DNA of 64,000 nt from Angiostrongylus vasorum (lineage: Eukaryota; Nematoda; Chromadorea; Rhabditida; Metastrongylidae): contig JADANN010000108.1 of assembly GCA_018806985.1 (NCBI GenBank), positions 3,100,001 through 3,164,000 of the forward strand, in the 5' to 3' direction. Both the position numbers and the translations under genes were made by a program. The notes beneath the pieces are model-generated. The model was not told the DNA's origin and did not search any database. It saw only the letters and a list, made by a program, of their open reading frames with translations. Below are positions 1 to 12,300 of the stretch, piece after piece; within the stretch, counting starts at the first letter, position 1, and each line of letters opens with the position of its first letter.

Positions 1-539
1 TGCTGATTCATCTGAAATCCTAAGTGGACTGCTTGTCATATTGAGCTTTCCAGGCTGTGGGGAAAGCGAACCTGTCGGAACGTCAGCTAATGTGAATGAA
101 TAGTGTGATCACAACCTCGTCCTTCCTTATCAAGAAAATTTGGAATTATCTCGGGCCGTTGGGTTTCCTGAATCTCACTTCACGTAGTTTAATGAAGTAT
201 GTAGGTGCAACGGTAATACAAGGGCTGCTAAACACATTCGAAACTATTAAATTAGACTTAAAGCCTGTTGACTATGGTACAAGAAGTACGCCACAATGTC
301 ATGTGCAGATTGGAAAGCGTCCTGTTCTTAATAATGTAAGTGTATTTAATTTTGATTTTTGAGTCGAACGGCATAAAAGATAAAGGACAAAACTCTCGGC
401 GTTGATCAATCATGATGGATGCGCCATGCATTCGACTTCACCCTTTCATGAGAAGGTGTTTAGAGAACGCTTTATGCTTTTCACACAGACAACAATGCAT
501 TGGGAGGGAACTTATGTGATCTTTACAAAGATGATTCGA

Positions 540-735
540 CTTATCACCTCTATGATGCTGAGAGATAAGCAAAACTCGTGACCTCAAGTGGGCTTCGAAC
601 CTACGACTATCGTTATCGGGACTCACGTGCCTTCTACTACACCAACCAAGGTCCTTGCGTTTCCTTTGTACCAGTCATGTTTTTACTCTATCTGTGCTAT
701 CAGCAATCACCCGTCAACAAGAATGATCTGGGGAG
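540..735 (-). repeat. SINE-B copy, diverged
   Basis: Minus-strand reading has the internal TGATTGCTGATAGC leader, a tRNA-like part with CGAAGCCCACTTGAGG near the B box and a TATCTCTCAGCATCAT tail. Confidence 0.55.
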
Positions 736-760
736 CACATATGATTGCGGTTGTTAAATA

Positions 761-1043
761 AAGGATAAGAAATAAACCTCTCGGTGTTGATCAATCCCTG
801 AGGGAAGCGCCATGCTTTCGTCGACTTCATTAAGCATCGTAAGGGATGATTGAATGCATATTTATCCCATACAGTGACTCTCGGTGGCCCATCTATGTAT
901 CGAGCCAATGCTGCTGTCTTCCCAGACAAGTTTGGCACTAATTTGCCGGACCTCGGAGAGATGGAGGGCTTGGTGAGCCTGGGGCGCGGGGAACAATCCT
1001 ATGTGTGTTGTAGGGCGCGTCTAATTACTACGCTACACTCGCC
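761..1043 (-). repeat. SINE-A copy
   Basis: About 275-bp tRNA-derived SINE. Minus strand runs from a degraded tRNA-like head to the common body (GCTCGATACATCGGTAGGCC type) and the AGCTTTATCCTT-like tail at about 761. Older, diverged copy. Confidence 0.75.
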
Positions 1044-1077
1044 TTTATTGTTAGGTGTCGTAAATAAATATTAAATA

Positions 1078-1270
1078 AATATGGGGCGGATAGGACAGTG
1101 GCGCTGATGCCCATCATCGCGAGTACGGTGCTGATTCGAACCCTCCCCGGGCTCACCAAGCCCATCATCCCTCCAGGATCGGCATATCGCTACCGGGCTT
1201 GTCCGGGGAAAATTCGCTCTCAGTAATCCAATTGGGAACGCATGGTCCACAGCTGAATTCCCATTTGGTT
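1078..1270 (+). repeat. SINE-C copy, 3' truncated
   Basis: tRNA-like head GGGGCGGATAGGACAGTGG with A-box, and B-box CTGATTCGAACCC at 1131-1143; then TCCATCCCTCC-like and GGCTTGTCCGGGGAAAA body. Confidence 0.8.
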
Positions 1271-2684
1271 AATAATTTTGTTGTTTGCTCAAGTTGTTCT
1301 CCTGAAGTCACTAAGCAGCCACGAAAGAGGATTTTCCGTCATTCTTACTAGTAACGTTATCTCATCTTCGAAGCTTCACAGACGCTTAGAGAGCGGTCTT
1401 GGATTGTACTTGTTATGCATTAGAGGAGCTTGTCCTCCAGCAAAATAACCTTCGTTCACAAAAAGTTTTATTTCTTCGAATCCTTCCCATCTACCACATC
1501 TGGTTTACAAAGGTGATGTCTATAACAACGACAGGGAGACTCCCCAACTCCGCCACTGCAAGACACTAGGACACTAGGGATCGAGGGGGCTCACTTAGAG
1601 AACAGATAAGCTGCCTAACCTTGGTTGATTATTGAGTTATTTATTTATTGTTAAACTCCCCAACATTGAGTCTCTAAATACTGTTGTCTCCTACGCCTCA
1701 TTTAGTTACCAAATAACAAAAAGTCCATAAAATTCTGTCAATTTTCACATAAATGGAATTAATAGTGCTGTAGACAATAGAAAATAACTAGATCTATATC
1801 ACTCGGAAGTTCGCAGTGTTCTGTGTACTGTACAGGAGCTGCTAGATATCGTTCGTTCACCAGCTCTGTTGGTACGGTGTCGATTGCACTGCTCCGTCAT
1901 CCCACCCCGAAACGAAAGGATTGGACGATTCCGTACCCGCAGCCCCGAACTGGTTCGTCTTTGAGTGCGATGGGCCTGAATGATGTTGTGTAGTCCTCCG
2001 AACAAGTGCTTCAATAAAATTTCTGATGTATACTTATTGTGGTACGTTATAAGGGATTTTAATAAGCGCAATATTTATGTGAAAAACGCTGAGAATTTCA
2101 CGTGGTATCCGAGTAGCTTCTCAGTAGAATTCTCGAAACTCGATGCTTTGAACCTTTTGGAATATTTCTATCGGTGCAGCTCCCGTCTCTAGCGTATTTA
2201 TGAACTTCCATTAGAGTGGATTCCGCCTTTCTGTTGGAACAAAATCCCATTTGTCTAGGTTTACCAGTTTCGCTACAAGCAAGGGGGTCGAGTTATTTAC
2301 TATTGCGTCGAGGCCTAACTAATTATCGTTTTTGTCGTTACGAATTTTGAAACACAATTCTTAATAAATACTCGCTCCCTACGTCGTTGCTTTATGTTAC
2401 TTCAACTGTTTGGGTCTGATGTCTATTGTCGTATGGCTGCCGAACATAATCGACGCCTTTCGCTGCACACGCTGTGGATTAAAATCAACGCACTCCGGCC
2501 GATCTTCGGCACTTTTCCCACGTACGAGTCATATGCACTCTTTTCAGAAGTAGTCTCGAACGGCAAATGAATTCGTCCAAAGTACAGTTTTTTGTATAGT
2601 ATTCTGTTATAAAGGGTTGCCTTTCTAGTCCGACGACTGGTGCACTAAGCTGTGTTGCAGAAGCTATCGATTTCGTACAAATAA

Positions 2685-2970
2685 TAAAGGATAAAGGAAT
2701 AAAGCTCTCGGCAATGATCAATCCCTTAGGGATGTGCCAAGCATTCGACTTCATTACTCATCGTTTGGAGGTGACTGAATGCACATCTGGCCTTTATAAT
2801 GATTCGTGGTGACCTACCGATGTATCGAGCCAGTGCTGCTATCCTCCCAGACAAGTCTGGTACCAATTTACCGACCCCGGAGGGATGGAAGGCTTGGTGA
2901 GCCATGGGCGCGGGATGGATTCCACGTGTGTGTTACAGGGCGCCTCCAATCACTGCGCCACACGCGCCCC
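2685..2970 (-). repeat. SINE-A copy
   Basis: Full-length: head GGCGCGTGTGGCGCAGTG on the minus strand at about 2970, body with the AGACTTGTCTGGGAGGATAG segment, tail with repeated TTTATCC at 2685-2700. Confidence 0.85.
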
Positions 2971-3382
2971 AGTGCTTCTTATCCTGACTAATAGACCTAT
3001 GTTTGCCACAAGTTAGAACATTTTAAATTTGCCACGTAGAACCGACCATTATTTCTAAAAGTCGAAATGTAACGTTACTGAGAGGGCTTTGTATGTGAAA
3101 TTCTTGAAAAGAAAAAAGGACTGACGTCAATTCCACTTCAACAACACTGAATTCGGCAGCATGCCCAACTCCGTTGAACTAGAAGGTACTCGTTATGTGA
3201 GCAGTAATGATTGGGAATGTTAACGGTATGCTAAGCTCAGTACGAGTTGAACTCCTCACTATCTTTTGTCATCCACTGGATTAATCCTCTCGAAACATTT
3301 CCTGTCGTTATGACTACAATCGCCTTTGAAGCGTTCTAAGCCGTTGAATGTAGGTTTTGTGAAAGCGTTCACTGCCGCTTTG

Positions 3383-6300
3383 TCAGAAATCTACGAAAAG
3401 CACTTTTCCAAGAAATAGCTGAAGAAGCGTCATACGTTTTTTAAGATTTTCTGCCGTCGGTAGTGCAGTCATGGTGATTGGCATATCGGTTTTTGTCGTG
3501 CCGTAACCAGCTGAAAGAAAAAAAAATGATAGAATCACACCGTTTCTGGTAAAACGTTGTATACCGTTACTGCTGTTGTGGTTCAGCGCTGTGGTATCCC
3601 ATGCTTCGTCTCCTGGCTTCGGCTCCGCCCAGTCCTAGATGAATCACTTCAATTTCTACAGTTAACATCTTTCACCAGTCTTTCACCAATGAAGGGCTTA
3701 GAATCGCCTAGGTAAACATGTGGGTAAATACGAATAAAATTCATGAAAACCTTTGTTCACCCAGTTCTATCGTTCATATTTTTATAATCCACCACTGCAT
3801 TACTAAGCTAAGACGGTCCGAATTTACACTGTTCAGAGAAGTTATATTTTGCAATATACCCTGCCATTAAAAAGAGTAGGCAGTAAAATAAAAAAGGTTA
3901 AAATTGTGATTATAACTATAGCCTCAGCTTAACTGGGTTCAATGCCGATTTGGGCTCCCCAGATCAATCCCGTTGACGAGTGATTGCTGATGGCAAAAGA
4001 TCGATAGAACTAGCTGAGAGACAGGCGAAACGAAGGAACCGCATGGTGTGGTGGTGAACGCGTTACTCCCCGGAAAGGACAATAGCGCGTTCGTTCCCCA
4101 CCATAGGCACCTGCGGTCCAGAGTTTTGCAAATATCTCAGCTTCGTTGACTGTTCAGAGATTTTGAGCATTTACAGGGGTTTATCTACCAAACCGTAAAT
4201 AAAGCCAATCATTCTGGAATAATGGAATACAACAATTATTGCCCAGTGGTATGCTCTGGTGTGTCGCAGGAAGTGGAAACACATCGTTAAGTGCTTTGTC
4301 TTTTAGTTTCAGAAGTTTTCATTTCCCCAATGTTCAGCACTGAACAATTTTCCTAAACGTTACTTAATACTCGGTGGTCCGTCCTCACTAGTTGTGCAGG
4401 CCACAGCATAATCTCCATTCTTCGGAGATTTGTTGGTTTAACCTCTGTGTTTCCCTGGACTCCCGAGGTCAGCCTAGCCAAAGTCTGCCTCGGGTCGTCA
4501 CCACCGCAGACAGTCGTCGCCTTTGTGGATGAACGGGAGATTTGCCACCATGCGATTAGTTCGATACCAGGTTGGTAGTGGATCCTGGTATTGGTTTACT
4601 CTTAGCTGGGCTTACTGAAGGAAATATCGGACTCAGCTTGGGAGACCCTGGCGGGGGATGGATGCTCCGCTGTACATCGCAGTCCGACACCCAGGAATAT
4701 CTCCCAGCCACGATGAGGCGGCAAACCGTTGGGAGGTTCCGAAACGTTAGCCGAATAAATCTATTTATCGACCTTGTGTAAGCTCAACAAATTAAATACA
4801 TGTTCAGCACTGAACCAAGACAAATTGTGGGCAATCCCCTGGGAAAATCTGAAGCATCCAAAATGACATATGTCAAAGGAACCCTATTTTGTTTAAAGTG
4901 AAAATGATAGGGAACCTTAATAATTGAAATCACCTACTTGTAGCTCACCAGACGCATATATGGCGTAGAAAGTCACTCCCGTCAAGTGGATTAAACTAGC
5001 CAATAAAAATACCTGAACAACATAACAATCTGAGAGGGCTGTCGGACTACTGAAACAATTTGAAGAAGTGTCGTTATTAAGTGTCTTTCACTATTTCGTT
5101 GAAAAAAAAACAGATAATACTTTAGGAAGATTTTTCAAATTTGTCCCTTATAGAGGACATATGTAGCGCAGTGGTCAGAGGTACTTTATAATACACATAA
5201 GAAAGCCTACATCGTTTTCGAGGTATGCGAACTAGTATTAGAATTGGAGAAGAGGATAAGTACATTCACTTAATTCATCGTTGGGTCACCGCAAATCACT
5301 GTATAGTCTAAGCAAGCATTCGATGAACTCTTCCGTGCAAATTGGAGATTAGGGCGTGATGATTGATTTGTAAAGGAATGACTGATCAACCCTGAATTCT
5401 TAACGAAGCTCAGTGTTTTAAAGCTACTAGACAGTGCTCTTCCTATCCCCCCCAACCCGCCATTCTGAAAGTCAGTTGAGGTCTACAGCAAAACTGCTGC
5501 ACTGAACGCTACGTTGGAGAGGCACCTTGATGGTCGACCTACAGAATCTGTTTTGCCGTGGTCATCAGAGCTCTCACCGCAATTAGATAAGCTGCAGCTT
5601 AGGTGAAATGTGGAGGTTTCAAAGTGACCATAAAAACATGTTCGCCCATAACGAAAGTAAGGACGCACCAACGCATCAATAAAAGTATAAAAGGAGGAAG
5701 CTCTCGGCTATGATCAATCCCTGAGGGATGCGCCATGCGTTCGACTTCATTAAGTATCGCTGGAGGTGACTGAATGCATATCTGGCCTTCACAATTACTC
5801 ACGGTGGCCTACCGATGTATCGAACCAGTGCTGCTATCCTCCCAGACAAGTTTGGTAGCAATTTGCCGACCCCGAAGGAATGGAAGGCTGGGTGAGCCAT
5901 GGGCATGGAGATCGACTCCACGTGTGTGTCGCAGTGGTGCCTCCAACCACTGCGCCACACGCTCCCTTCAACGCGTCACTAACACTAGCAACTAACAAGT
6001 TTCTGTCTAGCATAATGAAGAAACGAGAATGTATATGTAAGATTTCAATATCACATAAAAAAGAGGTGTGAAAGAATATAAAACTGGCATAAATGAAATT
6101 TCTCGACCTCTTATATAAAAAACTGGTGGGTAGAGCAAATGACCAGATGTACAAAACGAAATCTTGGGAGTTTATTGCCACATTCGCTTTGTCGATGATG
6201 GGATGCAATCATGTTCGATAACGGTGATTCAAGAGCTTATTGCTGCTTGCGTCAATCACTCAACAACGAAGAACAGCAATCGATGGATGAACTACTCTCG

Positions 6301-9300
6301 TACTAAACATGCAGTAAATTGGGTCTTCTTATAAAAGATATTTTAATAGATAAGATGTGCCACCATATGCCTTTATTTTCCATAAAGACAGATGCATAAA
6401 AAGTCTACTGTCTTTGTCTGCATTGGCGATAAGATATAAAAAATTTCCGGCCCACCTTCTCCCACCCACGAGCACCGCTGGCGGTGAATTTCTCGGTTAC
6501 AATAGGACAGGTAAGGCCAGCTAGTGTTCCTATTCCGTTTGAGAATCCCATGAGAATGGCAGCGTAACGGGGAGCGATGTCTAGATGATTCACGTTGAAC
6601 CCTGAAACGATATAACTCTTTCGGATCAGAGATATGCTTGAATTATCACAAATTGGAATATCTTCCAAGCAAAGGAAATCTCTTCTCTTTTAATATTCCA
6701 AGTAAAGTGGCAAATGATGTAAAGTAGTAGAAAAAGTTTTTTTCTCAGGACCGATTAACTGGAAAACCGAAAGTTATTTCAAGAGCACCTGGATCACTTA
6801 ATTACATTAAAGTTAAAAAAATCACAAAACCTTTGGAAATAACTCTGGCTCATTTATACAGGACGCCAACTTCTTAGAATTGAAACTATACGAGCTCCCT
6901 ACCAATACACAATTGTGTTTTTATTATTTGTAATATATCATAATGATTGAGAGTCCAAAAAATAGGTGAGTCCGTTTTGCGCTTCCTTCTTTACATGAAA
7001 ACAACTTCTTTTCTAGCGGAGTGGTAGTGATTCCGTTCATCACGCGGATGGTCCAACCTACCCAAGCCATGGTTCCACCTCACACCTTACTCACCACCCC
7101 GCCCATCCATCGCGTAAGGAAAATTGGAAAATTGGTATTAAACTTGCCTGGCACAAGCTGGCTCTTTTCAATCCACATAGAAACCGTTATCACGGCTAGC
7201 TCACGATTCTAGAGAGTATCGACTCGACCGACATTAATAACGAAGACGAAAAAATTCTTCAAGCAGTAATCGAAGGCACACGAGAAAAATATTCGAAGAC
7301 CTTCGTGGATGGTGAATTCGAGGAAGCGATTAGAATAGAAGAAGTGCTAGGATCAGCACAATGTGATAGATGTGATATCGGGTTGTATCACCTGTATCAC
7401 CTGTAGATCCGTTGATCTTCGAGTGACTTGAGTGGGCGGGCGCCAGTAAATCTTCCTGCCGCGTGCCTTTTTTCCCTGCCGCGTGCAAAAAGTAGCCCAG
7501 TGGGTTCTGCTCGCTCTAGGGACTCGTTGAGCATCATATCTTTCTTCTAGGCTTTTCGGAAGAACTCTGACCATCAGGTCGGTACTATTCCTGCAGTGCG
7601 CTTGATACACCGAGGAATCCAGTCACAAACAGCTCTTGTCCATCGGTTATCGTTCATACACCTTACGTATGTGGTCCACCTTCAACAAATTGTCGTGTAG
7701 AACAGCGTCTTTGATTTTTTAATCGTCGACGCAGGTCTGCGCTTCGGATCCCTACCCTTACATGCATGACACGGGATACTCCTAGCATCATCCTTTCGAC
7801 TGCGCATTCAAAATAACGCTGAGTGATTTTTCATCCTGTTTACGCAGCGAGCAGCTTTCTGACGCATACGCTAGAGCAGGAAGTACCGTTGCGTCGAAAA
7901 GGTGGGCACGGAGTCGGGTGTTCTTTGTTCTCTTCACTACTTCCTCGATGCTCTTGAAAGCTTCCCAAGCCGCTCGTTTCCTTTTACTCAACTCTGGAGC
8001 TAAGTCATTCATCATGTTGATTTCCCGATCTGGATAGACATAATTGGAGCGTTCGGAGATATTCGTTCCTTTGAGCGTGAATGGGGCATACGATTAAGTT
8101 TTTTAGCATCATCACTAACTTCGGTGCGGATTTTTTCCCTTAATGCAGTCTAAGTTTATGAACGTCCTTGCTGTGAGAAATCTCGTACCGTTTAGGGCGA
8201 TGATTATCTTTGGACTCCTTCATCTGCTGCGCTGAGTGGACTTACTTCCACTTTCCGTATACACACTGTACAGTTGTGTGCTTCTCTCCTTCTATGTAAT
8301 TGAAGCCTGAACTTTAGTTAGGTCATAAGCCTTTAATTGAGCGACTGGGAATTAAAGGGTAGTGGACTGGAATCGTCTCTAGCAGATAACTCCCATGTCT
8401 GGTACAGGATATCCAGCGATCCGCATGGAATATACCAAGTGCCCGCAGTAGCACTCAATGAGCTCCTCATGGCTTTCAGATTGTTCCTTGTAGGGAATTG
8501 ATGGTTCCGAACCTTTGTCAGAGCTTTTGGAATGCACACTCGTTTACAGAGAAAATAGGCCAATGATAATTTTGCTCTCGTGACCACAAAGGAAAGCCAC
8601 TCATGTGTATAAGCAATCACAAGTGCACAGTTTTGGCACGCGCATTTCCCCATTACGTGTTCTCCAAGCTCTGGTTTTTGACGTGCGTAATCTTTGAAGT
8701 TTGATTCAAACCGCTGTTGTTAGCACTTTAATAACAGTGAAGAGTTTCAAACTCCGGTAGAAATGTTTATTTGAAAAATAGCTTCTTTAGTTCTTTTAGT
8801 TGAAGTTGAACTTGGAAAACTTGAGAAAACATTGCTGTATGTTCCCGTATGTTTGCACTTTCTAAAACATGCTGTCATCTATGCAGACTGACTGTATTGG
8901 CATGTGCCATTGTGTCCCACGACTAGAGCAGAATAGTATACAAGGTTTTGACAGCTTCTCCTCAATTGATTCTATTCATCTCCAAGAACGAGAAAATTCG
9001 TTCAACTCACGCTATTAACGTCGCACTAACCTTTATTCACTTGAATATTTTCGTAATAATGGATTTAGCTCTAACCACGATCTTGTCACGAGGAAATGTC
9101 AAATGTGCCACTATCACGCTGCGTTGGAGGTTCAAATTTATGTATAGGTAGGTCAAAGTGTGAAATGTGACCCGCAAACAACGAACAATTGATATTTTTT
9201 TCATCCGATGTGCACGTGTAGAGTAGTGGTTAGACGTGCTCTGCAATACACATGTGGTGGTCGTTGGTCCGATTTCACAACTCAGGCAAACGTCCTTTGA

Positions 9301-12300
9301 AGGTCAGCAAATTGGTAACAGATTTATCATTGAGGCTAAGAACAACGATTGATACGTCCCTAGGCCCCAGTATGTTACTGTACGGTCATAAATGCAATTG
9401 GTTACCTCTACAATACTGAATGGAGGTGCAGATACATGGTGCATCTCTCAAGGAATGGTCGACTCTGCACGCTTTATGCTTCCTCATCTTTGATGTGCTT
9501 TACAGTAAAGTAAAAAGCACGAAGACACCAGTAGAAAACCAATTCGACTCAATACTCGTGACCATGGCCCAAGCAAAAGTTGATGTTCGTCATTTCCAAC
9601 CCTAGTGGGGCAAACAATGTTTGGTGGGAAGCTCTCGCATTTAGGGTTGCTTGGTTACCGCACAATTTTTTATCACCGAAGTCCGTAATTACGATTTTTG
9701 CTGACAATGAAAAAGTTTAGTGGAGAAGTTTTCAGTAAGCTAGATAATATTTCCGACTGGAAAATCATGTTTGCCGAATTTTCGAGATAATTGTTATAAC
9801 ATGTCTAAGAAGCAGGCTAGGTTTTCCATTCTTATCTGCTTTTTGGACGCGTGTGGCGCAGTGGTTGGAGGCGCCACTGCGACACACACGTGGAGTCGAT
9901 CCCCCGCGCGCATGGCCCACCAAGCCCTCCATCCCTCCAGGGTCGGCAAATTGGTACCAGACTTGTCTGGGAGGATAGCAGCACTGGTTCGATACATCGG
10001 TAGGCCACCGCGAGTCATTGTAAAGGCCAGATATGCATTTAATCACTTCCAAACGATGCTTAATGAAGTCGGATGCATGGCGCATCCCTAAGGGATTGAT
10101 CACGCCGAGAGCTTTATCCTTTGTCCTTTATCTGCCCTTTCGGAAACGTTCGAATCAAAGAGTCTAATAGTTCAATGCTCATTCACGATTATGAAAGATT
10201 TGAAGCGCACTTAGGCAGTGTCACTTCAGAAGAATTTACGAAAGTAGCTTAATCTACGAAATTTTGACGACAGTTCTTAAATGTGTATTGGCCCATTTCG
10301 CTACACGTGATGCGAAGAGTGGTGCCGAAGTCATCGAGAAACCATCGAATAGGTATCGTAGTGTCAAATATGGCTGCTCCGTCTGAAGATCTTCTAAACA
10401 ACTAAATTCCTGGGAAAAGGAAAAAGCGAATAAGTAAGTACCGCTTATGATCTCACTGATGCAGCCCTGTTGGAGAAATCTTCACGTTACTTTGTGAGCC
10501 AATTAGCAACTAACGACTCGACCAGTATCTCTACGCTTGAAAAGATGTGGAACAATGGCAAATTTGCAGTGATCATCGTTTACGCTGACATGAGGCTATA
10601 AATAAAACATCAGTTCTACAAAGAACTGTGCACCTTCGAGAAGGTTCAAAACGAAGATTGGCCTTAGGAGAACATGTAAGGAGTTTGAGACCTGGACTCA
10701 CGGATTGGAATGCAGTGAATAAAGTGAATGGCAGTTTCCGAGTTCATAATGACGGCTGGTAATTTGTAATTTCAGAAGCCTTTCTCAAATGTTGGTTAGT
10801 TCCAATGGAAAGTTTCGTGAAGGAGTTACCACTTCAGAGTAAAATTCTGTGCTCGACAACGTTAATAAGGAATATATAGTGGAATAGGAATGAGGAAGAA
10901 TGTGCAACAATTTCACGATATCGCTAAAAAGGCCTAGTGCTTAACAATATGCAAAGGACGTCTATCACCAGGAGCTCTCATACGCCTAACTGGGATTGTC
11001 CAAGCAGTGGAAAACCATTTACTTACATCTAAACTTGCAAAAATCGATAAAGAAATGGTGAAAGAAGATCCCAAGGAGTAGCAATGGAAGCTGAAGCCGG
11101 AAACATGGGTGAAGATCGGCAATTAACTAAAAAAGATGACCGTCCTTCACCCAAAAAAGAAAAGTCAATAGCTTTAGAATGGCAATGAGAAAGTAATCTA
11201 CGACATTTGTGCAGATCTTTCCGAGAGCCACATCAACTAATTCTCACATCAAATTAAGAAGAATGGTTATGTTCTTCTGGGTGTTTCCTATACCAAAGTG
11301 CTACTCCGTGAAGAACCGCGCAGCACCCACTTCGGACAGAATTAGACCATCTGAAGAACACACCGCAAATTCTTTTAGACACGCCGACTCATTTCGTCCC
11401 ACATAATCTACTAAAATACCCAGATTTCCATTCATCGAATGAGAACACCGTATTGTTGCACAAGAAATGAAGTTGGTGATTTAGAAGTTCTTTCCTCGGT
11501 CAATTTAAGCAGGATTCACAGAAGGAAAAAGAGCCATGTGAGCAGGAACGGTTTCTAGAAAGATCCAACGCGATGGTTTGTATCCACACTATAATGAAAT
11601 TCGCCGAATATTGAGTCAGTAATGACTTTTCTCATTGCCATAAATAAAGGTCACTCAGCATGTAAGATTGTGGAAGCTCTCGACAATTAGGGGCGTAGAC
11701 CACAGACATTCTTAATGAGTTACATAACTTACTTGGATACTTTGCACCGCGTGTATTGTTGGTACGGGCCACAGCACACTTTTTTATTCGTTTCTCTCTC
11801 GCGCTGGCGTCGTCAATGATATTGGTCTGCTCCGAACATGGTGACATTCGTTTGGGCCATGGCCCTGAAGTCGTTACCATCTGCGAACTCAGATGGTTGA
11901 CGAAAGCCACGAACGCGTCCGCTCATCGTCTGGATGATCGTCCAAGATGACGCTTCTACTCTCTTCTAGAGTCCAATTCACTGCTGTTTTTTGCACATCT
12001 ATCATGCATTCTACGTATTATACGACCGGCTCATCTGCGTTTCGCTATTGATGTATATTTTTACCGGATCCCGGAGATGTGATAGGTTTCGATGATCTGA
12101 CCAACGCATACCGGCCAGACTTTCTGAGTGTCGGTTAAATTTCGGAAGACATCGTTCAAGCGCTTTGTAGGTGGTGCGCAGAATTTTTGACATTGTTGAA
12201 GTATCAGCCCACATCTCTCCTGCATAACAGAGTGTTTGAGAGGACTGCTGAGTTGAAAATATGGAACGTAGGGTTTCGAGTCCTTTAATTGGTTGGTCGG

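Noticed and set aside
6456..6601. Separate small MFS gene
   Set aside because: Phases and sequence order place it as the TM11-region exon of eat-4.
9771..10103. Overlapping 106- and 112-codon frames, also at 2,806, 5,774, 16,256, 51,427, 59,609
   Set aside because: All are translations of SINE-A; the recurring peptide ([16 protein letters not shown]) is not a protein family.
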